Origin: Seonamhaeicola aphaedonensis
GTDB lineage: Bacteria; Bacteroidota; Bacteroidia; Flavobacteriales; Flavobacteriaceae
DNA: 64,000 bases
Direction: 5' to 3'
Assembly (NCBI RefSeq): GCF_003386195.1
Contig: NZ_QRDX01000003.1
Coordinates: 346,440 to 410,439 of the forward strand
The translations under genes were made by a program, and so were the position numbers. Of the stretch, positions 15,424-25,095 are shown piece after piece (position 1 is the stretch's first letter; each line of letters opens with the position of its first letter). Below the pieces are notes generated by a model. The model did not search any database and was not told where the DNA came from. It worked only from the letters and a program-made list of their open reading frames with translations.

Positions 15424-18234
15424 ATGGGTGTTTATTTAAAATTTCTGTTTACGTTAACTCTATTTGTGTGTGTTTCCATTCAAGCACAAGTACTTCCTCC
15501 CATACAGGGTTATTCTCCAGAAATGTACGGTGCTGACAATCAAAACTGGTCGGTTTCTCAAACCGAAAACGGCTACATTTATGTTGCTAACAATAGTGGA
15601 TTATTGGAGTTTGATGGCGAAACTTGGCAACTTCATGAATCTCCTAATGGTAAAATACGATCGGTAAAAGTTATTGATAATCTGGTTTATACTGGATGTT
15701 ACAGAGAGTTTGGCTATTGGGGAAAAAATACGACAGGCGTCCTAAACTATACATCTTTATCAAAAAAACTTAATGTAAATTTTCTTGAAGATGAAGAATT
15801 CTGGAATATAATTGCCTTAGATAATTGGATCCTATTTCAATCTTTAAGTCGTATTTACATCTATAATAAAACAACCCAATCCCTTAATATTATTGATTCT
15901 GAATCCGTAATTTATAAAATGTTTGAGGTTGGAAAAGTTGTTTATTTCCAAAAAGTCAAAGAAGGGCTTTTCAAAATAGAAGGAGGCAAAGCTCAACTTG
16001 TAAGTAATCACCAAATTTTTAAAGAAAACTATTTGGTAAACCTCTTTAACTTGAACAATAAACTTTTAGTTCAAACAGAAGATAATGGCTTTTATTTGTT
16101 TTCTGAAGACCATAGTTTAAATAAGTGGGAAATTAAAGCCAATAATCTATTGTCTAACGTGAGTGTATATAGGAGTAAAAGGCTTCAAGACTCTAGCTTT
16201 ATGCTTGGAACAAGGTCTAACGGAATCTTACATATAACACCAAATGGAGAAATTGATTATACTATTAATTTCTCTAATGGTTTACTTAATAATACTATTC
16301 ATGATGTATTTGAAGATTCTGAAAACAATATATGGCTTGCCTTAGAAAACGGCATAAATTGTATCAATGTAAAATCTCCTTTTGAGTTGTATCATGATAA
16401 AGAAGGTAAGTTAGGCACTACATATACCTCCATTTATCACAATAACATCTTATATCTTGGAACCAATCAAGGCTTATTTTATAAATCTATCAATGACTCT
16501 AATGTGCCATTCAAATTTATTGAAGGTACAGAAGGACCCGTGTGGTCATTGGTAAGTCATCAAAACACTTTGTTCTGTGGACATAACATAGGCGCTTTAA
16601 TAATTGAAAACGGAGAGATTAAAAATAAGATAGATATTAATGGTGCTTGGAACATAATTCCAATTCCTGATGTCTCAAATCAATTATTAGTAGGCAACTA
16701 TGATGGACTGAGTATTATAGAAAAGAAAGATGATATCTGGAGTTTTAAACATAAAATTCAGGGTTTCAGTACTTCTAGTAGATTCTTTGAAGTACTGGAT
16801 AACACTATTTTTGTTAGTCATGAATATAAAGGAGTATTTAAATTAAAAACTAATAGTGATTTTTCGAAAATAATTGAAACCAAAGAGGAAACATCTGTAG
16901 AGCAAGGTTTAAACTCTAGTTTAGTAAAATTCAATGACAAAATTTACTACGCATACAAGGACGGTATATATGCCTACGACAAGAAGCAAGAAATATTTAT
17001 TAAAGATTCTATTATGAGTAATCTGTACAATAAAGAAACATATACTTCTGGTAAGTTAATTGTAGATGCTCAAAATAAAATGTTATGGAACTTTTCAAGA
17101 AAAAAACTAAGCTATATTTCATCAGGTAAACTGAGTTCAAAGCCAACTGTAACAACCATTCCTTTTTCAGAACTAATTCCCCATGGCTTAACGGGGTCTG
17201 AAAATATTTCTTCACTTAATGACCAAAGATATTTAATAGGAACTTCAGAAGGTTATATCATTCTAAACTTAAATAAAATCAAACACAAATCTTTTAAAAT
17301 AGCTCTCAATTCTGTTATTGTGAGTGATATTGAAAATGATATTGTTCAACGTGTTGATAAATCTAAATCTAAAGAGTTTAAGAATAAACTTAACAATATA
17401 ACTTTCAACTTTAGTGTTCCTGAGTATAACAAATATTTAGATACCGAATACCAATATAAACTCACAGGACTTTATCCCAACTGGAGTACATGGTCATTTA
17501 AATCAAATGTATTTTTCAAAAACTTACCGCATGGTGAATATCATTTCCACGTTAGGGCAAAAGTAGGTGACACAATTTCCAAGAACACCGAAACCTTTAA
17601 GTTTACTATAGATAAACCATGGTATTTAACTAATATTATGGTTTTAGTATACATAATAGGCGCTCTCATTATAATTATCACAACCCATAATATTTACAAA
17701 CGTTACTACAGAAAACAGAGAGAAAACCTAATACGAAAAACAGCACGTGAGTTAGAACTAAAAGAACTAGAAAACAAACAACAACTTATGCGCTTTAATA
17801 ATGAAAAATTAAGGCAAGATATAGATAACAAAAGTAGAGAATTGGGAATATCTACAATGAATATTATTAAAAAAAATGAAATTCTAGGGCGTGTAAAGAA
17901 AGAATTGAGTAACATAAACGAAGCAAGCCAGATAAAGAAAGTTATTAGTATTATAGATAAAAACTTAAATAACACTGATGATTGGAACCTATTTGAAGAA
18001 GCGTTTAATAATGCTGATAAGGATTTCCTAAAAAAGATTAAAGGAATGCATCCAGAATTAACTACAAATGATCTTAGGTTGTGTACCTACTTAAGGTTGA
18101 ATCTATCCTCAAAAGAAATAGCGCCTTTATTAAATATCTCCCCTAGAAGTGTTGAAGTTAAACGTTATAGGTTGCGTAAAAAATTGAATTTGGAACACGA
18201 AGCTAGCCTTTCTGATTACATTTTAGAGATTTAA
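15424..18234 (+). CDS. Membrane-spanning beta-propeller/LuxR transcriptional regulator of the PUL
   Basis: The 936-residue protein has a signal sequence, a periplasmic reg_prop-type beta-propeller (about 25-640, recurring blades such as DSENNIWLALENGINC), a Y_Y_Y domain (about 650-735, with LTGLYPNWSTWS), one transmembrane helix (about 742-765), a coiled coil (about 770-835) and a LuxR-type DNA-binding domain (about 875-936; DLRLCTYLRLNLSSKEIAPL). It has the sensor of hybrid two-component systems but no kinase or receiver domain, so it is a one-component transmembrane regulator. Position just upstream of SusC and same orientation imply that it senses glucan fragments in the periplasm and controls this locus. 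Confidence 0.88.
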   Translation: MGVYLKFLFTLTLFVCVSIQAQVLPPIQGYSPEMYGADNQNWSVSQTENGYIYVANNSGLLEFDGETWQLHESPNGKIRSVKVIDNLVYTGCYREFGYWGKNTTGVLNYTSLSKKLNVNFLEDEEFWNIIALDNWILFQSLSRIYIYNKTTQSLNIIDSESVIYKMFEVGKVVYFQKVKEGLFKIEGGKAQLVSNHQIFKENYLVNLFNLNNKLLVQTEDNGFYLFSEDHSLNKWEIKANNLLSNVSVYRSKRLQDSSFMLGTRSNGILHITPNGEIDYTINFSNGLLNNTIHDVFEDSENNIWLALENGINCINVKSPFELYHDKEGKLGTTYTSIYHNNILYLGTNQGLFYKSINDSNVPFKFIEGTEGPVWSLVSHQNTLFCGHNIGALIIENGEIKNKIDINGAWNIIPIPDVSNQLLVGNYDGLSIIEKKDDIWSFKHKIQGFSTSSRFFEVLDNTIFVSHEYKGVFKLKTNSDFSKIIETKEETSVEQGLNSSLVKFNDKIYYAYKDGIYAYDKKQEIFIKDSIMSNLYNKETYTSGKLIVDAQNKMLWNFSRKKLSYISSGKLSSKPTVTTIPFSELIPHGLTGSENISSLNDQRYLIGTSEGYIILNLNKIKHKSFKIALNSVIVSDIENDIVQRVDKSKSKEFKNKLNNITFNFSVPEYNKYLDTEYQYKLTGLYPNWSTWSFKSNVFFKNLPHGEYHFHVRAKVGDTISKNTETFKFTIDKPWYLTNIMVLVYIIGALIIIITTHNIYKRYYRKQRENLIRKTARELELKELENKQQLMRFNNEKLRQDIDNKSRELGISTMNIIKKNEILGRVKKELSNINEASQIKKVISIIDKNLNNTDDWNLFEEAFNNADKDFLKKIKGMHPELTTNDLRLCTYLRLNLSSKEIAPLLNISPRSVEVKRYRLRKKLNLEHEASLSDYILEI

Positions 18235-18246
18235 AGACCCCTACAT

Positions 18247-18387
18247 CAACAAAAAACACCCATACAAGACCACAACATTGGCTTATTTCACTCAATTAAA
18301 GGGTTTACTTTGTCTTCATAAAACAGTAGTAAAATTAAAGGTTTAACAAAAAAATATGTGTTTTATTATCATGTATGTTTTTTGTTG
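18247..18387. promoter_or_regulatory. Long-spaced inverted repeat in the SusC upstream region
   Basis: CAACAAAAAACA at 18247-18258 recurs as its exact complement TGTTTTTTGTTG at 18376-18387. A TACTTTG box (18306-18312) lies between the arms. The arms could be operator half-sites for the adjacent regulator; base composition makes chance possible. Confidence 0.3.
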
Positions 18388-18452
18388 GGGTAAAAAATAT
18401 GAATACAACAATGTTTCGTGCTAAGTTTACATCAAACAAAAACTAAATTAAC

Positions 18453-21400
18453 ATGAGACACACGTTCTTAAAGATTCTAACACTCCTCTTCATGGTACAC
18501 GCATCTGCGCAATCCATAGAGATAAGTGGAAACGTTCAGGACAATTCTGGATTCCCTATTCCCGGAGTCAACGTAATTGTTAAAAATTCAACCAAAGGAA
18601 CCGTAACAGATTTTGATGGAAATTTTACACTTTCCAATGTCGAAATAGGTTCAACACTCACATTTAGCTACATTGGCTACGTTACCCAAGAGGTCATTGT
18701 TTCAAGTAATGCTCAACTTAACGTAAAATTAGAAGAGGACATTGCTAAACTAGATGAAGTAGTAGTAATTGGGTACGGTACTCAAACAAAAAAGGAAATT
18801 ACTGGAGCCGTTTCAGTAGTTGGACCTGAAACGATTGAGAAGCTTAAACCAACAAGAATTGAGCAAGCGTTGCAAGGTCAGGTAGCTGGTGTAAATATAA
18901 CCACCAACTCTGGGTCTCCTGGTGCAGGTTCTACCATTAGTATTAGAGGGGTATCTACAAATGGTGATAGCCGACCATTGATACTGGTAGACGGAAACGT
19001 AGTTGAAGACCTAAGTGTTATTAACCCGAGTGACATACAGAGTATCAACATTCTAAAAGATGCAACTGCAGGTATTTATGGCGTTAGGGCAGCAAATGGG
19101 GTTATATTAATTACAACCAAAACAGGTAGAAAAGCTATGCCACTCACTATTGAGTATAACGCTTGGGGTGGTTTTCAACAAACTACACGCAAAATACCAG
19201 TTTTAAATGCTACTGAATATGCAGTTATTGTTAACGAAGCTTATGCTGCTGCTGGTAGTACGCCTCCTTTTTCAGATTTATCAAGTCTTGGTATTGGAAC
19301 CGATTGGCAAGATGAGGTCTTTGAATCTGCTCCTGTATTTAACCATAATATTAGCTTTAGAGGTGGAGGCGAAAAGTCTACTTATTCATACAGTTCATCA
19401 TTTTTAACTCAAGACGGTATAGTAGGTGGTAAAAAATCCAACTTTTCTCGTTTTACCAATGCAGCTACTTATAATCTGGACTTTTTAGACAACTTCAAGT
19501 TTAAATCAGGTCTTACGCTAACAAGAACCAAAAAGAATAATCTCCCTGAAAGCACCTTAGGTTCTGTTTTATTTAATGCTCTAAACATGGATCCTACCAA
19601 AGCCGTAAGAGATTCTAACGATGAATTTACGTTAGCAAACGGTTTGGGAGCAGAAGTGGTTAATCCATTGGCACAAATAGCAAATACCTTTAATAGAAAT
19701 AAAGTGATGAAGCTTAATGGTTTTGCCGGTTTGTCATATAATTTTTTAGATCATTTTACAGCCGAAGCAAATATTCAATTCAACTATTCGGAAGTTGATA
19801 CTTATCGTTATGATCCAGAAGATTTTTATGGTACAGGAAAAGTATTTAACACATTTACAAGCGAGGTTTTTGAAGGGTTTGATATCTTTAGAGATTACAC
19901 TTTTGACGGGTTTATTAAATATGAAAACACCTTTAATGATGACCATAAATTAAATGTGCTTTTGGGTACTTCCGTTTTTAAAACTACTGGTGTGTTCTCT
20001 GGACGCATAGGTAGAGATTTTCGTGATAACAATCCAACGTCTGCAAGAGTTGATTTAGCTTTAGATCAAGAAGATATTTTTGAAGAACGTGGGAGCAATC
20101 CAAAATTTGATGGCCGATTATTATCATACTTTGCAAGATTACAATACGATTATAAAGGCAAATATTTACTATCTGCTGTAATTCGTAGAGATGGTTCTAC
20201 AAGATTTGGTCCCGGCAATAAGTTTGGGTATTTCCCATCAGGCTCTTTGGGTTGGGTTATTTCAGATGAAGAATTTATGGGTGATAGTAACTTCTTTGAC
20301 TTATTAAAGCTAAGAGCCTCTTATGGTATTTTGGGTAATGATAGAATTGGTGATTACCGATTTGTCTCTCTTCTAACAGGTGAAGGTACTTATTTCTTTG
20401 GAGGAAATGATGCCGAAAATGAAGTCTTTGGAAAAGCTACTGGAGGTATTGCAAATCCTCAAATTAAATGGGAAAAACAAAAGACGATAGATGTTGGGGT
20501 TGACATGCGTATACTTAACAATAAGGTTAATATTACAGCAGACTACTTTAACAGAAGAACAGAAGATTTATTGGTTTCTCCTCAAGTTTCTGGATTATTA
20601 GGTACAGGAGCTGCACCTGTTGTAAATGCTGGAATTGTAGAAAATAAAGGTTTTGAATTTGCTATTGGTTATTCAGATACCTTAGGTGAAGAATTTAAAT
20701 TCAACATAAACTATAATATTACTGGACTTAAAAATGAAGTTGTCTCTGTTAGTGGAGAGGGAGAATTCCTTGAAGGCGGTGCTTTTGGTATATCGCAGCC
20801 CGAGATTTCTAGAATGGAAGCAGGTTTTCCTTTAGGTTATTTTATTGGATATAAAACCGATGGGGTTTTCCAAACTCAGGATGAGGTAAACAATGCCGCT
20901 GTAACAGATATAGCAACACAACCTGGTGACTTAAAATTTGTTGATCAAAATAACGATGGAGTTATAGATCTAGATGACAGGGTAAATTTAGGCAATCCAC
21001 TTCCAGATGCCACAATGGGACTTAATATATCATTTGACTACAAACAATTTGATTTTTCTGCTTATGCTTTTGCTTCTATAGGCAATGAGATTGTGCGTAA
21101 CTATGAGCGTAATCAGCAATTGGTAAATAAACCTATTTGGTATTTAGATAGATGGACAGGATCTGGTTCCACCAATGCTGCACCAAGGCAAACTATTGGT
21201 ACAAGTCCAAATACTTTGTTTTCTGATTTTTACGTGGAGGATGGTTCGTTCGTTCGCTTGCAAAATGTACAGTTAGGGTATACTTTTTCAAGTGATAATG
21301 AAAACCCTATTTTCGATCAATTCAGGCTATATGTATCAGCAAACAACCTGTTTACATTAACTGAATACCGCGGTTATGACCCAACTGCTGGAACAGGAGC

Positions 21401-21479
21401 TCCTATTGGCGGAGGTATTGATCAAGGTATATATCCTAGTGCTAGTACATTCTTATTAGGTATTAACGTAAAATTCTAA
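18453..21479 (+). CDS. SusC/RagA-family TonB-dependent outer-membrane transporter
   Basis: Imports oligosaccharides across the outer membrane with SusD as lid. The 1,008-residue protein has a signal peptide (MRHTFLKILTLLFMVHASAQ), a CarboxypepD_reg-like domain (about 22-100; GFPIPGVNVIVKNSTKGTVT), the family motif DEVVVIGYGTQTKKEITGA (about 104-122), a plug domain (to about 225; GVRAANGVILITTK) and a 22-strand barrel ending GINVKF. Length is normal. First structural gene of the glucan locus, 10 bp before susD-like gene. Laminarin specificity is inferred only from the neighbouring enzymes. Confidence 0.96.
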   Translation: MRHTFLKILTLLFMVHASAQSIEISGNVQDNSGFPIPGVNVIVKNSTKGTVTDFDGNFTLSNVEIGSTLTFSYIGYVTQEVIVSSNAQLNVKLEEDIAKLDEVVVIGYGTQTKKEITGAVSVVGPETIEKLKPTRIEQALQGQVAGVNITTNSGSPGAGSTISIRGVSTNGDSRPLILVDGNVVEDLSVINPSDIQSINILKDATAGIYGVRAANGVILITTKTGRKAMPLTIEYNAWGGFQQTTRKIPVLNATEYAVIVNEAYAAAGSTPPFSDLSSLGIGTDWQDEVFESAPVFNHNISFRGGGEKSTYSYSSSFLTQDGIVGGKKSNFSRFTNAATYNLDFLDNFKFKSGLTLTRTKKNNLPESTLGSVLFNALNMDPTKAVRDSNDEFTLANGLGAEVVNPLAQIANTFNRNKVMKLNGFAGLSYNFLDHFTAEANIQFNYSEVDTYRYDPEDFYGTGKVFNTFTSEVFEGFDIFRDYTFDGFIKYENTFNDDHKLNVLLGTSVFKTTGVFSGRIGRDFRDNNPTSARVDLALDQEDIFEERGSNPKFDGRLLSYFARLQYDYKGKYLLSAVIRRDGSTRFGPGNKFGYFPSGSLGWVISDEEFMGDSNFFDLLKLRASYGILGNDRIGDYRFVSLLTGEGTYFFGGNDAENEVFGKATGGIANPQIKWEKQKTIDVGVDMRILNNKVNITADYFNRRTEDLLVSPQVSGLLGTGAAPVVNAGIVENKGFEFAIGYSDTLGEEFKFNINYNITGLKNEVVSVSGEGEFLEGGAFGISQPEISRMEAGFPLGYFIGYKTDGVFQTQDEVNNAAVTDIATQPGDLKFVDQNNDGVIDLDDRVNLGNPLPDATMGLNISFDYKQFDFSAYAFASIGNEIVRNYERNQQLVNKPIWYLDRWTGSGSTNAAPRQTIGTSPNTLFSDFYVEDGSFVRLQNVQLGYTFSSDNENPIFDQFRLYVSANNLFTLTEYRGYDPTAGTGAPIGGGIDQGIYPSASTFLLGINVKF

Positions 21480-21489
21480 AAAAAGAGAT

Positions 21490-22974
21490 ATGAAAAATTT
21501 AAAATATATATACATACTGTTAGTATCCTTAGTGGTATTTTCCTGTAGCGATGATTTTGTAGATGTTGCTTCAGAAGACGAAAACTCTGAAGAATTTTTT
21601 AATTCAGAAAACGACTATCAACTAGCGTTGGTTGCTGCTTATGACTATTTACAAACAATGTCGAAGTTTTATCAATTTGCTGAAATAGCCTCCGATAATA
21701 CCCTATGTGGAGGAGAAAGCGCCACAGACTCTCCTTATATTCAACAAATTGATGATATGATTCATACACCTGTCGGACAAGGGGATGGTGGATTAAGAAC
21801 GATGTGGCAATGGATGTATGAAGCAGTAAACCGCTGCAATTATATTATGGAATTTAAGGATAAAACCGATTTCCCCAATAAGACAAGTGTGCTGGCTCAA
21901 ACCAGATTTTTAAGAGCTTATTACAATTTTACTTTGGTGAAATGGTGGGGTGATGTGCCTATGCTTGTGGACAAACGCATTCAGTTTGGTGACCAATTTA
22001 CAATTGATAGAACCCCAAAAGCAGAAGTTTATGCCCTCATAGAAGAGGATCTAACTTTCGCTGCTGCTAATCTTCCTTATGTTCAAAATGAAACTGGTAG
22101 AATAACCAAAGGAGCGGCCCAAGGACTTTTAGGTAGAGTCTATCTTTATCAAGATAAATTTGCTGAAGCAGCTAATGTTTTGGAAGATTTAATTAATAAT
22201 GGCCCTCACAGATTATTAACATCTGCTGAATATCCAAACATGTTTGAGCGTGATTGGGAAAACAACATTGAATCTGTTTTTGAAATTCAATATTCAGATG
22301 TTGATGGAGGAAGTTTCGAGTGTTTCCAATGTTTGGAAGGAAACTATTCGACTTACTTTAATGGCCCTAGAGATTTTGTTGATGCCACCGGAAAATTTGA
22401 TGCAGGTTATAGTTTTAATGTTCCCACTCAAGAAGTGGTAGATGCTTTTGAGCCTGGTGATTTACGATATGAAACTTCCATTTTGGATATAGAACAATAT
22501 ATTCTAGATAACCCTGGCTCTTCTTACAATGAAACTGCTGGATATGAGCAAACAGGTTATTTTAATAGAAAATATATTGCAAGAAAGGGGGATTTAGATA
22601 TTGCAGATGCTGCTTTAACCAACCCAGACAACTATAGAGAAATCCGGTTTGCAGATGTTTTACTAATGGCTGCGGAGGCGCTTAATAGAGGAGGTATAAG
22701 TGACACTAGAGCTCAAGATTATCTTAATCAGGTTCGCAACAGGGCTCTGCTCCCAAGCGTTTCAACTACGGGGACTAATTTGACTAACGATATTTATAAA
22801 GAGCGCAGAGTAGAGCTCGTTGGTGAAGGCCATCGCTTTTTCGATCTAGTAAGAACAGGTAGAGCAGCACAAGAAATTGAAGGGTTTGTAGCTGGAAAAC
22901 ATGAAGTATTTCCGATACCTATAGAAGAAATTCAATTGTCGGGTAACAGATGGGCGCAAAACCCAGGATATTAA
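21490..22974 (+). CDS. SusD/RagB-family glycan-binding lipoprotein
   Basis: The 494-residue surface lipoprotein has a lipobox (VVFSCSDD, Cys near residue 19), SusD-like helical N-terminal part (RFLRAYYNFTLVKWWGDVP) and C-terminal RagB signature (YLNQVRNRALLP; YKERRVELVGEGHRFFDLVR). It caps the SusC barrel and delivers oligosaccharide. Tightly spaced between SusC (10 bp) and the next lipoprotein (11 bp), so co-transcribed. Confidence 0.96.
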   Translation: MKNLKYIYILLVSLVVFSCSDDFVDVASEDENSEEFFNSENDYQLALVAAYDYLQTMSKFYQFAEIASDNTLCGGESATDSPYIQQIDDMIHTPVGQGDGGLRTMWQWMYEAVNRCNYIMEFKDKTDFPNKTSVLAQTRFLRAYYNFTLVKWWGDVPMLVDKRIQFGDQFTIDRTPKAEVYALIEEDLTFAAANLPYVQNETGRITKGAAQGLLGRVYLYQDKFAEAANVLEDLINNGPHRLLTSAEYPNMFERDWENNIESVFEIQYSDVDGGSFECFQCLEGNYSTYFNGPRDFVDATGKFDAGYSFNVPTQEVVDAFEPGDLRYETSILDIEQYILDNPGSSYNETAGYEQTGYFNRKYIARKGDLDIADAALTNPDNYREIRFADVLLMAAEALNRGGISDTRAQDYLNQVRNRALLPSVSTTGTNLTNDIYKERRVELVGEGHRFFDLVRTGRAAQEIEGFVAGKHEVFPIPIEEIQLSGNRWAQNPGY

Positions 22975-22985
22975 AATAAAAAATT

Positions 22986-25085
22986 ATGAATATGAAAACA
23001 TTAAAATATATATACGTTTTAAGTATGGCTTTTACATTATTGATTGGCTGTACTGAAGATGATAACGATTTGAGTTTTGTTGATGAAGTTGTGGCGCCTA
23101 CAGAGGTTTCTGCGGTATTCAAAGTAACTCAAGACAACACTGGGGTGGTAACTATCACACCAAATGCTATTGGTGCGGCTCATTACAACATTACTTTTGG
23201 AGATGACACGGCAGAACCTGCAAATGTGGTTCAGGGAGACGGTGTTACGCACACCTATGCTGAAGGCAATTATGTAGTTAATATAGAAGCTGTTGGGATA
23301 ACTGGTCTAAAAACAGAAGCTACTCAAAACTTAGAGGTTTCTTTCAAGGCTCCTGAAAATGTTAACGTAACCATAGAAAATGATATGGCTGTATCAAAAC
23401 AAGTAAATGTTACTGCCAATGCTGATTTTGCCATTTCCTATGATGTTTATTTTGGAGAAGAGGGTACTGATGATCCTGTAAGTGCAAACATTGGTGAAAG
23501 TATTTCTTATGTTTACCAAGAACCTGGAACCTATACCATTCGAGTTGTGGTAATGGGAGCTGCCATTGAAACTACTGAATATACTGAAGAATTTACAGTA
23601 ACCGAAATTCTACAGCCAATTGCATCAGCACCTGAACCGCCTAATCGTGAGGAAACAGATGTAATTTCTTTGTACAGTACTAAGTATAATGATGTACCGG
23701 GCACTAACTTTTTTCCAGACTGGGGACAAGGAGGGCAAGGTAGTTCATGGGCTGAATTTGACCTAAATGGAGATAAAATGTTACAGTATATCAATTTGAG
23801 TTATCAGGGTGTACAGTTAGCTGATGGAACTTCAATTGATGTTTCAGGAATGAAATACCTTCACTTAGATGTTTGGACGGCAGACGAGAACATTAGAATT
23901 GAAACATCCCTGATCAATAATGCCTCTGGAGATGTTACAGAAAAACCTGTTTGGAGCGATTTAACTGCTGGTGAATGGACGAGTTTAGATATTCCAATAA
24001 CCGATTATACAGAACAGGGACTAACAGTAACCGAAATTTTCCAATTAAAATTCGTTGGAGATCCATGGGCTGCTGGAACCGTGTTTATAGATAATATTTA
24101 TTTCTACAAACCTTCAACTGTTGCTGAAGTTCCAGAATATAATGCGCCATCCCCCACTCAAAATTCGGCTAATGTAGTTTCTATTTTTAGTGATAGTTAT
24201 ACCAATGTTGGAATAAGTGAGTTGAATCCAAATTGGGGACAAACAACAACATTGACGCCTGTAGATATAAATGGTAACAATATCTGGTTATATGAGGCCT
24301 TGAATTATACTGGTATAGTTACGGACTATGGTAATCCTACAGATTTATCTAGTATGGACTATGTGCATTTTGATTATTTCACCCCAGATGCTGAAGCATT
24401 AGGTTTAAAAATTGTCAATACCGTTGTTGGACAAGAAGATGTTGAATTTGTGTCAAATATTGTGAGAGGTACATGGGTTAGTGTAACAATACCTATGAGC
24501 AGATTTGACATTGATGCTTCTGCTGTTACACAATTACTTTTTGACACCGCCGGAGGTAGTGCAAAAGTTTATATAGATAATTTATATTTTTATTCTGATG
24601 CTTCTTCACAACCAGAAGTAATAGCACCAGTACCAACAATAGCACAGAATGATGTCATTTCAATTTATAGTGATGCATATACTGGGGTTACTCTCAATGA
24701 AGTAAATCCTAACTGGGGACAAACAACTACTTTATCAGATTTCAGTGTTTCTGGAGACAATATTTGGTTGTATCAATCTCTAAATTATTCTGGTATTGTA
24801 ACAGATTATGGAAATCCTACCGACTTAACTGGAGTTAAGTATCTACATTTTGACTATTACACTCCAGATGCAACAACACTTGGTTTTAAAATTGTTAATA
24901 CGGCATTAGATCCTGTACAAGAAGATATTGTTTTCTTACCTGAAGTAATTACAGGAACTTGGATTAGCGTTACTATTCCATTGTCTGATTATAATTTAGA
25001 TTTCTCAAATATTACACAGCTAATTTGGGACACGTCAGGTGTTAGTGCAACCGTGTATGTTGATAATATTTATTTCCACAATTAA
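22986..25085 (+). CDS. Surface lipoprotein: PKD-like domains plus three tandem glycan-binding-type modules
   Basis: The 699-residue protein has a lipobox (TLLIGCTEDD), two PKD/Ig-like domains (about 35-210; YNITFGDDTAEP, YVYQEPGTYTIRVVV), and three repeats of about 145-150 residues starting near 224, 395 and 555. Each repeat begins VISxYSxxY and ends VDNIYFY-like; modules 2 and 3 share blocks NPNWGQTTTL and YGNPTDL and are much closer to each other than to module 1. The fold looks like a beta-sandwich carbohydrate-binding module. It occupies the surface glycan-binding protein slot (SusE/F-like) of the locus. Beta-glucan binding is inferred from context. Confidence 0.8.
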   Translation: MNMKTLKYIYVLSMAFTLLIGCTEDDNDLSFVDEVVAPTEVSAVFKVTQDNTGVVTITPNAIGAAHYNITFGDDTAEPANVVQGDGVTHTYAEGNYVVNIEAVGITGLKTEATQNLEVSFKAPENVNVTIENDMAVSKQVNVTANADFAISYDVYFGEEGTDDPVSANIGESISYVYQEPGTYTIRVVVMGAAIETTEYTEEFTVTEILQPIASAPEPPNREETDVISLYSTKYNDVPGTNFFPDWGQGGQGSSWAEFDLNGDKMLQYINLSYQGVQLADGTSIDVSGMKYLHLDVWTADENIRIETSLINNASGDVTEKPVWSDLTAGEWTSLDIPITDYTEQGLTVTEIFQLKFVGDPWAAGTVFIDNIYFYKPSTVAEVPEYNAPSPTQNSANVVSIFSDSYTNVGISELNPNWGQTTTLTPVDINGNNIWLYEALNYTGIVTDYGNPTDLSSMDYVHFDYFTPDAEALGLKIVNTVVGQEDVEFVSNIVRGTWVSVTIPMSRFDIDASAVTQLLFDTAGGSAKVYIDNLYFYSDASSQPEVIAPVPTIAQNDVISIYSDAYTGVTLNEVNPNWGQTTTLSDFSVSGDNIWLYQSLNYSGIVTDYGNPTDLTGVKYLHFDYYTPDATTLGFKIVNTALDPVQEDIVFLPEVITGTWISVTIPLSDYNLDFSNITQLIWDTSGVSATVYVDNIYFHN

Positions 25086-25095
25086 AAATAAGATT

